Position numbers and translations under genes: made by a program. Under the pieces are notes generated by a model. The model worked only from the letters and a program-made list of their open reading frames with translations, did not search any database and was not told the origin of the DNA. Source: Desulfosporosinus sp. HMP52 (GTDB lineage Bacteria > Bacillota > Desulfitobacteriia > Desulfitobacteriales > Desulfitobacteriaceae). From it: a stretch of DNA of 58,937 nucleotides. Where the stretch lies: the NCBI RefSeq assembly GCF_000765145.1, contig NZ_JMGA01000005.1:1-58937 (forward strand). The letters are read 5' to 3'. Below, in pieces: positions 16,818 through 25,564 of the stretch (its first letter is position 1; each line of letters starts with the position of its first letter).

Positions 16818-17462
16818 CTACCCCCTTATACCCCGCTTGAACGTTCGTAATAACCTCAGTCCTACAAAAATAATATGGCCTATTCTGAGATGGAATATGC
16901 ATTGAATATCACAAAAGAAACCTTCTTTTTTAAACTGAGGAACAACTACTATTGCTGGAGACTTTACTTCCATAGTCACTTGTCGATAAAGATAGGAAAG
17001 TGCAAACCCAAACATAGCCCAAAAAGACCCAGCTGCAATTGCCGTATGGCAAGCATCTTTGTATCCAATTTCTACTCGCCAATCGATGGACTTACAATGG
17101 ATTCCTCTATAGAATTGGCGTTTAAGGTGTTTTAAATGCTTGGTAATTAGGGGAATGTTCTGCCACAGCCTACTAAGAAAGCCTCGCCGTATATAACGAA
17201 CACGAGCTTTGGTTGTACTCTTGCGAACCCCACCTTTCAATTCTGCTACTTGCTCAAATTCAACTTGAGGTCCTTTTTCCCACTCCAATTGAAGGGTTGG
17301 AATTTGATAATATGCTCGCCAAATTCCCTTAAAGGCCCTAAAATTTATATCTATATGATCTTCTTCAGCAATGCGTCTATAACGAAAATCTACTCGTATT
17401 TTTAAGGCAAAGCCAATTAGAAGTAAAATAAGCATCGCGAGCAAAAAAGCTAAAACCCGCAC
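16818..17462 (-). CDS. DUF2953 membrane-anchored protein (YtfI-like)
   Basis: About 214 aa from a GTG at 17462 that has GGAGGGG five nt upstream. The ATG pair at 17480/17483 lies over that ribosome site and is less likely. A single N-terminal hydrophobic helix (LAFLLAMLILLLIGFAL) anchors a basic domain with beta-prone segments, and the C-terminal FHLRIGHIIFVGLRLLRTFK is the usual DUF2953 ending. It is the upstream partner of gerW, so a sporulation role is inferred. Biochemical function is unknown. Confidence 0.75.
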   Translation of the reverse strand: MRVLAFLLAMLILLLIGFALKIRVDFRYRRIAEEDHIDINFRAFKGIWRAYYQIPTLQLEWEKGPQVEFEQVAELKGGVRKSTTKARVRYIRRGFLSRLWQNIPLITKHLKHLKRQFYRGIHCKSIDWRVEIGYKDACHTAIAAGSFWAMFGFALSYLYRQVTMEVKSPAIVVVPQFKKEGFFCDIQCIFHLRIGHIIFVGLRLLRTFKRGIRG

Positions 17463-17661
17463 TCCAACCCCTCCGTACATCATACATCGTCCTGGTGACT
17501 AACCCTAAAAGGGTAAGATTCCCAGAATAGAGCTTAATTATTCAATAAGCAAATGTAAATATCTATCTAGAAAGTATTTCCTTTCTAACTTCTGTATTTT
17601 AACCCGAATACTACAAAAACTAACCTGTCGCAAATTAGGTGAAATGGAGGTTTCAAATATA

Positions 17662-17784
17662 ATGAGATTAAGAAAAGTTGATCCTGGCACATTTAGTTTT
17701 CTGGAGCCGGGCTGGTTTATTTTTCATGTGTTTGCTGTAGTTGGAATGATAATGTTAGGCATGACAATTGAAAGAAAATATTAG
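17662..17784 (+). CDS. small membrane protein, 40 aa
   Basis: A short gene: ATG at 17662 preceded by GGAGG (spacing 11), 40 codons, TAG at 17782. The product begins MRLRKVDPGTFSFLEPGW and continues into a single membrane helix, WFIFHVFAVVGMIMLGMTI, ending ERKY. Positive residues on both sides of one helix suggest a bitopic protein. A strong hairpin terminator follows 29 bp downstream. Codon structure, ribosome site and terminator all support a real gene. I do not recognise a function; a link to the neighbouring gerW/DUF4474 genes is only positional. Confidence 0.72.
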   Translation: MRLRKVDPGTFSFLEPGWFIFHVFAVVGMIMLGMTIERKY

Positions 17785-17812
17785 CTTAAACAGCATGGAA
17801 TCTAAAGTAAAA

Positions 17813-17857
17813 AAAGATGAGCGGTGTATACATTAAACCTGTTACACTCTCATCTTT
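17813..17857 (+). terminator. terminator after the 40-codon gene
   Basis: Stem AAAGATGAG/CTCATCTTT, extended inward by GTGTA/TTACAC-type pairing, then CTTCATTTCT. Being A-rich on its left side, it could also stop transcripts on the minus strand. Confidence 0.65.
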
Positions 17858-17954
17858 CTTCATTTCTATTGAATTACTAAAGCCCTTTAAAGATAACCCC
17901 TGCTAATGATTCCCTTAAGCATGATTAAATTATCAAATTTGACAATTTCATGCA

Positions 17955-17990
17955 CCTTAGTATGCCTAGAGCCAATAATATGTACTAAGG
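17955..17990 (+). promoter_or_regulatory. inverted repeat in the leader of the DUF4474 gene
   Basis: Perfect 8-bp repeat CCTTAGTA/TACTAAGG separated by 20 nt. Its 3' arm ends exactly where the GGGGGGA ribosome site of the DUF4474 gene begins, so folding could mask that site. A TTGACA at 17938-17943 may be a -35 box for this gene. Confidence 0.4.
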
Positions 17991-18000
17991 GGGGATAGTT

Positions 18001-18909
18001 ATGTCCATTCAAATAAATAATGACAATTCCGGCTTTATAGCTAAGGGAATGACGAATTCAGATTTGGATAAAGTTGTTGAAATAGCAGGATACGATTATG
18101 ATTCAGTGCAAGATATATTCTATTCAACGATGAATCCATGGCAGAGAAAAATTGGATACTGTCGCCTTTTTGATGAAGCGGCAGCTCCTTTAGGAATGAT
18201 CATCGATTGTGAACCTATTCATTTTGAATATAACAACAAAAAATGGATGATTGGTTTGTGGAAAGGACAATATGATCTAGTTTCCGGAGGAGAAATTGGA
18301 GTTTACACCGAAGCTTTTGATTTAAAAATACCGGGATTTTTTACCGGTACTTTTTACAATTGTGCAAGCGATTCTGATCTTCTGCAAATGTCCTTTGTAT
18401 TAAGGAAAAACGGAAAAGTTCTTTTTAGACGAGAAGGAGAGCATTGGTGGTTAACCGGATTTAAACTGGGCGAATTCTCCGAACCCTCAGAACTAACTAT
18501 GGATATAAGTATTAATTTGAAAAACAGGCTTATGCGTGATGCCTTTATTGCCGGCCTATATAATGCTGGGTATTCAAAGGCGGACTTAACGATTAATGGA
18601 AATTCAGTTAGCTTTTTATATGCTGCTCCTCACTCCGAGCAACCAGTAACTCGCACGGCTGCCACTGACCGGATTATACAAAGAAAAAACGAATTACTCT
18701 GTGCTAAATATCAAGAGATCACCCAAGGTCTTGATAATCTGCAAGATAAAGTAGCCGCTATTGAAGAACAGGCCCCGGAGCTTTATCAAAAAATAATTAA
18801 AATGGGCAAGGCAAAACCCTTGTTTGGGATTTACGAAACCGTATTACTTGTTTTTCTGGTTGCAGTGGCAACCTACCTCGCCTCTCGAGTACTCAGTGAA
18901 GATAACTAG
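18001..18909 (+). CDS. DUF4474 domain protein with C-terminal membrane anchor
   Basis: 302 aa, ATG with AAGGGGGGA upstream. The DUF4474 domain spans about residues 20-245, with signatures YDYDSVQDIFYSTMNPWQRK, FDEAAAPLGMIIDCEPIHFE and WMIGLWKGQYDLVSGGEIGV. A coiled-coil-like stretch (about 225-265) and one C-terminal helix, TVLLVFLVAVATYLASRVL, make it tail-anchored. DUF4474 is common in Clostridia but has no assigned biochemical role; sequence alone gives no catalytic motif. It stands alone between terminators. Confidence 0.8.
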   Translation: MSIQINNDNSGFIAKGMTNSDLDKVVEIAGYDYDSVQDIFYSTMNPWQRKIGYCRLFDEAAAPLGMIIDCEPIHFEYNNKKWMIGLWKGQYDLVSGGEIGVYTEAFDLKIPGFFTGTFYNCASDSDLLQMSFVLRKNGKVLFRREGEHWWLTGFKLGEFSEPSELTMDISINLKNRLMRDAFIAGLYNAGYSKADLTINGNSVSFLYAAPHSEQPVTRTAATDRIIQRKNELLCAKYQEITQGLDNLQDKVAAIEEQAPELYQKIIKMGKAKPLFGIYETVLLVFLVAVATYLASRVLSEDN

Positions 18910-18953
18910 TATTTCCTGTCCTATTGGAAAAACCTACAACTTATTCTATATAT

Positions 18954-18999
18954 AAAAAAGCAATCTCCTTTTAGAATTCTAATTGGAGATTGCTTTTTT
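18954..18999. terminator. bidirectional terminator between DUF4474 gene and scpB
   Basis: A perfect 15-bp stem AAAAAAGCAATCTCC/GGAGATTGCTTTTTT. T runs on both strands serve the plus-strand DUF4474 gene and the minus-strand scpB. Confidence 0.88.
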
Positions 19000-19012
19000 A
19001 GAATACGATGAT

Positions 19013-19570
19013 TTACTCTTCTTGTGTGCTGGCTACCTCATCATTGCTTAAATACTCAGTTTCTAACTCAGGCAAATCATTTAAGGAACGCAACCCAAAA
19101 TGCAGGAGAAACTGCTCTGTTGTAGCATAAAGAATAGGTCTCCCGGGGCCATCCTTACGTCCCACATCCTTAACAAGTCCTTTTTCCACTAAAGTTGCTA
19201 AGGCCCGATCAGATTGGACTCCTCTGATGAAGTCTACTTCACCTCTTGTTACAGGTTGCTTGTATGCAATTATAGAAAGTACTTCCAAGGCTGCATTAGA
19301 CAAAGCCTGGGCGGGCTGCTTATATAGGATTTCTATATATCGGGCCACTTCTGGCTTAGTTCCTAATTTGAAGCCGCCATTCATTTCCAGCAAGGCTAAT
19401 CCGCAAGAGTCTATAGCATATCGCCTTCGTAATTCATAAAGAAGCTCTTCAATTTTGGCTATGTCCAACTCCAGAATCTCACTGAGCTGTACAAGGGTAA
19501 GCGGATCCTTGGCAACAAATAAAAGAGCCTCTAAGGCAGCTGTTTCCGGCTCCCTAAACAGCAATTCCAT
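19013..19570 (-). CDS. scpB: segregation and condensation protein B
   Basis: Winged-helix kleisin-interacting subunit of the SMC-ScpAB condensin, 185 aa. Conserved AALEALLFVAKDPLTLVQLS at the N terminus, then ALEVLSIIAYKQPVTRGEVD and GRKDGPGRPILYATTEQFL. It starts directly after the scpA stop codon (no gap), with the GAAGAGGAG at the end of scpA acting as ribosome site, so the pair is translationally coupled. Confidence 0.95.
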   Translation of the reverse strand: MELLFREPETAALEALLFVAKDPLTLVQLSEILELDIAKIEELLYELRRRYAIDSCGLALLEMNGGFKLGTKPEVARYIEILYKQPAQALSNAALEVLSIIAYKQPVTRGEVDFIRGVQSDRALATLVEKGLVKDVGRKDGPGRPILYATTEQFLLHFGLRSLNDLPELETEYLSNDEVASTQEE

Positions 19571-20338
19571 CTACTCCTCTTCTGTAAATTCCCAAGCTTT
19601 TTCCGTTGGATACAGCATTATTTCGCTGAGGAGCGTTGCTTGCTCAGCACGCACCTTTCCTGACTTTAAGAGTTCTAACAGCGCCAGGAATGATACAATT
19701 ATTTCCATGCGTGTTCCAATTCTCATAAGCTGATTGAAGCGAAGCCCTTTGGGATGAAGCAGAACACGGCGCAATACATCCGCGAGCATAAGGTCAATGG
19801 CAATTTCATCCGGTTCAACATAGGTGATTTCTTCCCCTTTTTCAGCCCGTTCGATAACCCGACAAAAGGCTTGCCAAAGATCGTCAAAACTTATCCCCTT
19901 TAGTGGATCTTCCGGCTTGACATCTGCTAATAAACCCTCAATATTAACTTCTCGATAGTAAGATCGTCCCGATGAGGTTTCTATACTTTCAAAAACCTTA
20001 GCCGCTTGTTTGAAGGCTCGATAAGCAATCAAGCGCTCAACCAGTTCCTGGCGTAAATCTTCTTCTTCCCTTGGACTCTCTTCACTTTTCGGGGGTTTTG
20101 GCAAGAGTTCTCTTGATTTGATATAAAGTAATTGGGCTGCGAGAACCAAAAATTCAGTGGTTACTTCCATGTCCATGGATTCCATCCGACGAACGACATC
20201 TACGAACTGGTCAGCAATTCGGGCAATAGGGATATCATAAATATCCACTTTTTCTTGTTGTATGAGAGTTAATAATAAATCAAGGGGGCCTTGGTAGGCA
20301 GGAAGTTCAAATTGAGGACTATTATTTTCACGTTCCAT
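19571..20338 (-). CDS. scpA: segregation and condensation protein A
   Basis: Kleisin subunit of condensin, 255 aa. The N terminus FELPAYQGPLDLLLTLIQQE, followed by VDIYDIPIARIADQF, is the SMC-binding signature; FLVLAAQLLYIKSRELLPK follows. The ATG at 20338 shares one base with the trpS stop codon (TAATG), with GGGG upstream. A longer in-frame extension to 20446 runs through trpS and is not credible. Confidence 0.95.
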   Translation of the reverse strand: MERENNSPQFELPAYQGPLDLLLTLIQQEKVDIYDIPIARIADQFVDVVRRMESMDMEVTTEFLVLAAQLLYIKSRELLPKPPKSEESPREEEDLRQELVERLIAYRAFKQAAKVFESIETSSGRSYYREVNIEGLLADVKPEDPLKGISFDDLWQAFCRVIERAEKGEEITYVEPDEIAIDLMLADVLRRVLLHPKGLRFNQLMRIGTRMEIIVSFLALLELLKSGKVRAEQATLLSEIMLYPTEKAWEFTEEE

Positions 20339-21312
20339 TATAACCCCATGAGGTGGCGAACTTCTTTCATTGTCTGTGAGGTTGTTTCCTGGGCGCGTAT
20401 GGCACCTTCTTCTAAAACTTTTTCTACTCGGCCGGGCTCTTCCCAATAGGAACGCCTTTCCCTAAACGGACTTATTAACTTCTCTAGATTTTCTGCCAGA
20501 TTCCGTTTACAAGCGACACATCCTACTTTTCCAGCCCGACATTTTTCTTCGATGTCTGCTACTTCAGGAGTGTAGATTTTATGAAATTTATGAACAACGC
20601 ATACTTCCGGATGTCCGGGGTCATCTTTACGCAGCCGAGCCGGATCGGTTACCATTTGTTGTACCCTGGTCTTAATCTCTTCAGGAGAGGCGGTCAAGGA
20701 TATAGCATTATGATAACTCTTACTCATTTTCCGTCCATCTACTCCCGGGAGGAGAGGAACTTTGCCTATTAAAGCCTTCGGTTCAGGAAAAGCGGTTCCA
20801 TAAAGATGATTAAAACGACGAGCAATTTCCCGACAAAGTTCAACATGGGGAATTTGATCTTCACCCACAGGTACAGCATCTGCTTTATAGACCAAAATAT
20901 CCGCTGCCATCAAAAGAGGGTACCCCAAGAAACCATATGTACCCAGTTCCTTACCCTGTTGACTCAATTGTTGAATCTGATCCTTGTAGGTGGGTACTCT
21001 TTCAAGCCAGGACAGAGGGGTAAACATGGAAAAAAGCAAATGAAGTTCCGCGTGCTCTTTGACATCTGATTGAAGAAAGATAGCACTCTTTTGAGGATCA
21101 ATTCCAACACTGAGCCAATCTAAAGCTATTTCTCTACGTAAACTTGGAAAGTCTAATTTATCTTCATATCCCGTCGTCAAGGCATGTAAATCAACTATGG
21201 AAAAATAACTTTCATACTCATCCTGAAGGGTCACCCAATTTTGAATGACACTTAAGTGCCCAATATGCAAAGCCCCTGTTGGGCGCATTCCGCTAAATAT
21301 TCTACCTTTCAT
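20338..21312 (-). CDS. trpS: tryptophanyl-tRNA synthetase
   Basis: Class I aminoacyl-tRNA synthetase, 324 aa, charges tRNA-Trp. The HIGH motif is TGALHIGHLSVIQNW at about residue 12-26 and the KMSKS motif is GRKMSKSYHNAIS at about 193-205. No T-box leader is visible: only about 50 bp separate it from the upstream protease gene's stop. It forms an operon with scpA and scpB through a one-base overlap. Confidence 0.95.
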   Translation of the reverse strand: MKGRIFSGMRPTGALHIGHLSVIQNWVTLQDEYESYFSIVDLHALTTGYEDKLDFPSLRREIALDWLSVGIDPQKSAIFLQSDVKEHAELHLLFSMFTPLSWLERVPTYKDQIQQLSQQGKELGTYGFLGYPLLMAADILVYKADAVPVGEDQIPHVELCREIARRFNHLYGTAFPEPKALIGKVPLLPGVDGRKMSKSYHNAISLTASPEEIKTRVQQMVTDPARLRKDDPGHPEVCVVHKFHKIYTPEVADIEEKCRAGKVGCVACKRNLAENLEKLISPFRERRSYWEEPGRVEKVLEEGAIRAQETTSQTMKEVRHLMGL

Positions 21313-21365
21313 ATTAACAATCCCTTCTATTTCTTAGGTCTATTGTAATTTATATTATTATCACT

Positions 21366-22016
21366 TTACACTAAAAATGGGGTTAGTATCAGTGAAATAA
21401 TTTTCTGGTAAGCATCAAATATCCCAATTACTGTCGGAGACAGTACATTGCCAAGCACATCTGTAAAGAGAAGGACAATCAGGATAACAAATCCATACTG
21501 CTCGATCATTTGCAATTGAGGAGCAAATCGTTCAGGCAGCAGACTACTAAGCACACCAAATCCATCCAAGGGAGGGATCGGCAAAAGATTAAAAACTCCT
21601 AATCCCAAATTCATCAGAACAGTGGATTGAAACACTAATGAAAGTATACCACTCCACTCGGAGGCTTCTAACCAAAGCATTGTTAAGAACCATAATAACA
21701 TAACCACAAAAGCCGTAATCAAATTCATGATCGAACCGGCTAAGGAAACCATCATCTGTCCTCGCCTCTTATCTCCCCGATAATAATGAGGATTGGTTAT
21801 AACGGGTTTAGCCCAACCAAAGCGATATAAGAGTGCCATTAAAGTCCCAAACAGATCTAAGTGGACAAAGGGATTCAAGGTTAAACGTCCCTGACTTCGT
21901 GGTGTCGGATCTCCTAAGCGATCGGCAACCCAAGCATGAGCAAACTCATGAAAAGCAAACCCGATCATCAAAGCAGGAATGTTTGCGATAATAGTCGCTA
22001 ACTTGATATCGAACAA
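21366..22016 (-). CDS. M50 family site-2-type zinc metalloprotease
   Basis: Membrane protease of 216 aa. The zinc motif HEFAH is at residues 23-27 in the first helix, followed by DRLGDPTPRSQGRLTLNPFV, and the third ligand motif NLLPIPPLDGFGVL lies near residue 145. Five or six hydrophobic helices are present. There is no PDZ or CBS domain. The family is the small rhomboid-like-sized M50B group (YwhC type). Its substrate is unknown. It is co-directional between trpS and the nucleotidyltransferase fusion gene, 4 bp after the latter. Confidence 0.9.
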   Translation of the reverse strand: MFDIKLATIIANIPALMIGFAFHEFAHAWVADRLGDPTPRSQGRLTLNPFVHLDLFGTLMALLYRFGWAKPVITNPHYYRGDKRRGQMMVSLAGSIMNLITAFVVMLLWFLTMLWLEASEWSGILSLVFQSTVLMNLGLGVFNLLPIPPLDGFGVLSSLLPERFAPQLQMIEQYGFVILIVLLFTDVLGNVLSPTVIGIFDAYQKIISLILTPFLV

Positions 22017-22020
22017 ATCT

Positions 22021-24579
22021 CTACCTCCTTCTAACCTGGGAATTAACCAATTGACGAGCGATTCCCTGCTCTTCTTCTACTGTACTTATTCTACCCTCGA
22101 GCCAAGCCATACGTACTTGAGCCAGAATTTCTCCAATTTCAGGGCCTTGTTTTAAGCCCATCTGAATAAGAGTCTTGCCATCAAGAGCCATATTAATTCT
22201 CTGCCCGGCTTCCATACACTCAGTTATTCGTTTATTATATCTTCCATCCCGGGCTAAAGTGGTCACGACTCTATTAGGGGCCTTATTTAGGAGATGATCC
22301 AATTCACTGATGGTTAAAGGCTTTTCTAAGGAGTCTCGCAATTGTACATAGGCGATTGTTTCATCACGCATAGATTTATTCAATATAACCCGCTCCAGAA
22401 CAATTCCGATTTCCGCAGAGTCCATCTGGGAAAGAGAAATCAGCCAGCGTAAATTCAATGACCATTCCCCACTCCCTACAGCATCCTCTAAGTTAAAATT
22501 CCAAGCCAGATCTTTACCGAACCAAGCCTTAAATAAACCACTGTTCACTAAAAGCTGCCCCATGGTCAAGTAATTTGCTTCTCTATAGATAAGCAGAATC
22601 TCCTCAGTAAACCGTTCCACGCTTAGCTTAGATAGAACCCCGGTCTCTATCGCAGTATGTAAGGCATCGAGAGTCTCTTTAGCAAAATCAAATTGATATC
22701 GTTCGGCAAAACGTATTGCCCGAAGCATTCGGGTAGGGTCATCGATAAAACTGATATTATGCAGGAATCGTATTTTCTTCTGTTGTAAATCTTGTTTACC
22801 GCCATAATAGTCAACAAGCTCTCCGTAACGATCTGAGTTGAGACAAATGGCCATAGAATTAATGGTAAAATCCCGTCGGAACAAATCATCCCGAAGGCAT
22901 GACTCTTCAACCTGTGGGAGTGCTCCCGGAAATGAATAATGTTCCCATCTCGTACTTGCTATATCAACATGACTTCCATCAGGAAAAATAATTTGTGCTG
23001 TTCCAAACTTTATGTGCTGAGTCAGCTTTCCATTCGGTATCCGCCGCATTAAAGCTTGGGCAAATTGGCCACCGCTGCCTTCTACAACAAAATCTAGATC
23101 TTGGGTAGGGACAGTAAGGAGCAAATCCCTGACAAATCCTCCTACAACATAGACTGAACACCCTTCTTCCTCCGCCGTATCTCTTACTGCTTCCAGAAGA
23201 TTTTGGGTTTCTTTGGGCAAACATTCTAGCAAATCTAAAATATCTTGGCGCATAGCTGCGCTTCTTTCTCGAGCGAGTTGCGTTTCGATAGGAATTGACG
23301 TGCCGTGAACAAGACGCAAAACATCTGAACGCGAAACAATACCAACAAGATTTCCGTCTTCCACAACGGGCAAACGCCCGATATCATGCTGAACCATTAA
23401 TCTATGAACTTCATCCCAAGGCACATCTGCTTCTACTGTAGATACCTTAGTAGTCATAAAGCCTTTGACAGGTGCATGCTTCAAGCCATGCTTAATAGCC
23501 TTATCCACATCGCGCCTGGAAATAATCCCCACCAAATTCTTATCCTCTGTAACCGGCACGCCGGTATGACCGTAGCGCAATAAGATTTGTTCTACTTCAC
23601 CGAGTTTTGTCTCGGGTGATACAGTCTTAACCGGATAGCTCATGATATCTCTGACTAGATGAGGGCGTTTTGCCCGGCTCTTGATCGCTGAACGCAGTTG
23701 CTTTAATATATCAGACAGCTTCGCATCTTTAATAGTTGCGGAAGCTGCTCTTTCGTGCCCTGCTCCTCCAAACAATTGAACTAAACCGTTAACCGGCAAG
23801 CCCCGGCCTCTTGAGCGGCCCACTATATACACCCGGTTTTCCATCCTTACCAAAAGAAACCAGGTATCTGCCCCTTCTAACTCTCCTACTCGATGGGCTA
23901 ATAAAGCCAAGCCACCCACATAGTCCTTAATCTCGGCATAGGCAATATAGACAGGTAATCCATCAAAGAATTCTGTTTGTCCAGAATCTAAGAGCTGTTG
24001 CAAAAGATCTTTTTGTTCCTCAGTAAGAGGGCGACGCAAGTTATTAGAAATTACCCCTAAGTTCGCACCTTGTTCTAATAAATAAGCCACAGCGTGAACA
24101 TCACGTACTGTGGTACTATCAAACAACAGACTTCCGGTATCATCATAAATCCCAATAGCAATTAACGTTGCTTCGAAACTACTAAGGGGCAACCCCATCC
24201 CTGCTAATTTTTCCACAAGAAGAGTAGCACAGGCACCAACCGGTTCGATTACCATACCTGCTTTAAGTGTACCTGCATAGGGATGGTGGTCATAGATCTC
24301 TACCTCAACACCAGGGAGTCTAGCCACCTTCTCCCCTAAAAACCCTACTCGACGAAGCTCATGGGTATCTACTAAAATTACCCGAGAAACCTCCTCCAAA
24401 TCAATATCCTGAGCCCTGCGGAACCGCAATAGATCTCGAGACAATGCTAGAAAATCTTGAACAAAAACATTTGGCTTTCCATCCATGACCAAAACACTGT
24501 TCGGATAAATCTTCTGAGCTGCTACCATCGAAGCCAACGCATCGAAATCGATTTGGCGGTGAGCCAAAATGATGTCCAT
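22021..24579 (-). CDS. DHH phosphoesterase-CBS-tRNA nucleotidyltransferase fusion
   Basis: Large 852-aa multidomain protein. Residues 1-310 form a DHH/DHHA1 phosphoesterase unit: AHRQIDFDALAS, VDTHELRR, YDHHPYAG and GGAGHERAASATIKD. Residues about 315-435 hold two CBS domains, LVRDIMSYPVKTVSPETKLG and VKGFMTTKVSTVEADV. Residues about 460-850 are a class II nucleotidyltransferase: VYVVGGFVRDLLL, TQDLDFVVEG and RRDFTINSMAICL, then an RNA-binding helical domain. It probably adds A or CCA to tRNA 3' ends, with an added nanoRNase-like domain and nucleotide-sensing CBS pair. No separate cca gene is in view. Confidence 0.88.
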   Translation of the reverse strand: MDIILAHRQIDFDALASMVAAQKIYPNSVLVMDGKPNVFVQDFLALSRDLLRFRRAQDIDLEEVSRVILVDTHELRRVGFLGEKVARLPGVEVEIYDHHPYAGTLKAGMVIEPVGACATLLVEKLAGMGLPLSSFEATLIAIGIYDDTGSLLFDSTTVRDVHAVAYLLEQGANLGVISNNLRRPLTEEQKDLLQQLLDSGQTEFFDGLPVYIAYAEIKDYVGGLALLAHRVGELEGADTWFLLVRMENRVYIVGRSRGRGLPVNGLVQLFGGAGHERAASATIKDAKLSDILKQLRSAIKSRAKRPHLVRDIMSYPVKTVSPETKLGEVEQILLRYGHTGVPVTEDKNLVGIISRRDVDKAIKHGLKHAPVKGFMTTKVSTVEADVPWDEVHRLMVQHDIGRLPVVEDGNLVGIVSRSDVLRLVHGTSIPIETQLARERSAAMRQDILDLLECLPKETQNLLEAVRDTAEEEGCSVYVVGGFVRDLLLTVPTQDLDFVVEGSGGQFAQALMRRIPNGKLTQHIKFGTAQIIFPDGSHVDIASTRWEHYSFPGALPQVEESCLRDDLFRRDFTINSMAICLNSDRYGELVDYYGGKQDLQQKKIRFLHNISFIDDPTRMLRAIRFAERYQFDFAKETLDALHTAIETGVLSKLSVERFTEEILLIYREANYLTMGQLLVNSGLFKAWFGKDLAWNFNLEDAVGSGEWSLNLRWLISLSQMDSAEIGIVLERVILNKSMRDETIAYVQLRDSLEKPLTISELDHLLNKAPNRVVTTLARDGRYNKRITECMEAGQRINMALDGKTLIQMGLKQGPEIGEILAQVRMAWLEGRISTVEEEQGIARQLVNSQVRRR

Positions 24580-24663
24580 TCTACATCCTAATCTCCTATC
24601 CTTGTAATTATCTTTAAATTATATCATCGATGGCCTATTCACAGCAACTTGAATGCTTTCAGC

Positions 24664-24963
24664 CTACATACGGTAATGAAACATCCCCTGGAAGTTATTA
24701 AAAATTCTCTCTGGGACAAGCTTATCTCCAACAATTATTGAATAGCCAACCATGCTCAAAAGAAAAATCAGCAAAATGGTACTAAGTGGTATTCTGCGGT
24801 TAAACAGCAATCCGACTCCTGCCAAAATTAAAATTAGTGGCCACAAATCTATAACATGAGCCCATAATCTCCAAGATAGGAAACCATAATTGAGTAGAAA
24901 AAAGATAACTCCTAAAGTGATTAGAAGCAGTCCTCGGCTTAGGTTATCAAAGACTCTATTCAT
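24664..24963 (-). CDS. small membrane protein, LiaF/LiaI-type transmembrane domain
   Basis: 99 aa from the ATG at 24963, which overlaps the stop codon of the PspC-domain gene (ATGA). Three hydrophobic helices: LLLITLGVIFFLLNYGFL, VIDLWPLILILAGVGLLFN and STILLIFLLSMVGYSII. The pattern LWPLILILAGVGLLF is the usual signature of the LiaI-LiaF-like TM region (DUF5668). It is co-translated with the PspC gene and likely takes part in the same envelope-stress response; no direct evidence of that here. Confidence 0.75.
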   Translation of the reverse strand: MNRVFDNLSRGLLLITLGVIFFLLNYGFLSWRLWAHVIDLWPLILILAGVGLLFNRRIPLSTILLIFLLSMVGYSIIVGDKLVPERIFNNFQGMFHYRM

Positions 24964-25418
24964 CTTTTCCCACCCCGCGCAATAATAAAGATCCCGATAA
25001 CAATAAGAAATATGGGCCACATTTTACTCATGTCAAACCAATACGGAAACCAGCGTTGAAGTAAAAAAACGACTCCTAAAACAACTAAAACTCCCCCTGC
25101 AACTATGGAGCGATTTTCACGCGGGTTATTCACTGGCTTCCCATAATCTCTAGCCTCTTCTTTGAGATCAGAAATAATCTCCTTCCCTCCATCTCCAACA
25201 TCATGCTTATAGTTACCCAAGTTATCATGCTCAGCAGGATCAACGGGGATAATTATCCAAGCTGCAATATAGGCTAAGAACCCTACTCCTCCTGCAAATA
25301 AAGCGATCAGAGCGATGAGCCTGACTAATGTAACATCGACTCTGAAATAGTCTGCCAGACCTCCACAGACTCCTCCAATCATTTTATCTCGTACCGACCG
25401 GTAAACTCTTTCTGGCAT
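24960..25418 (-). CDS. PspC domain membrane protein
   Basis: 152 aa. The N-terminal PspC domain (about 1-60) has YRSVRDKMIGGVCGGLADYF and the helix VGFLAYIAAWIIIPVDP. A polar linker (60-100) leads to two more helices, SIVAGGVLVVLGVVFLLQ and MWPIFLIVIGIFIIARG, of the LiaF-like type. Expected role: envelope-stress sensing at the membrane. First gene of a two-gene operon with the small membrane protein downstream. Confidence 0.85.
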   Translation of the reverse strand: MPERVYRSVRDKMIGGVCGGLADYFRVDVTLVRLIALIALFAGGVGFLAYIAAWIIIPVDPAEHDNLGNYKHDVGDGGKEIISDLKEEARDYGKPVNNPRENRSIVAGGVLVVLGVVFLLQRWFPYWFDMSKMWPIFLIVIGIFIIARGGKR

Positions 25419-25508
25419 TTTTCTGTTCCCCCTATTTATTGATTAGTGTTCACAATTGTATTACGCAACAAGGAGTAGAAATGTTTCACTTCAAAGGAAA
25501 TAAAAAAT

Positions 25509-25544
25509 AGAAGAAGGATTAAGCCTGTGGCTTAAGCTTCTTCT
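25509..25544 (-). terminator. terminator after the 113-aa hypothetical gene
   Basis: Long stem AGAAGAAG/CTTCTTCT with an inner TTAAGCC/GGCTTAA and loop TGT, followed on the minus strand by ATTTTTTATTTCC. Confidence 0.85.
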
Positions 25545-25564
25545 ATCATTTACGTTAGAAAAAA

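Noticed and set aside
18954-18999. Small RNA candidate in the DUF4474-scpB gap
   Set aside because: The perfect stem with T runs on both strands is fully explained as a bidirectional terminator.
21313-21365. T-box leader for trpS
   Set aside because: Only about 50 bp separate trpS from the next gene; there is no room for a T-box and no antiterminator hairpin.
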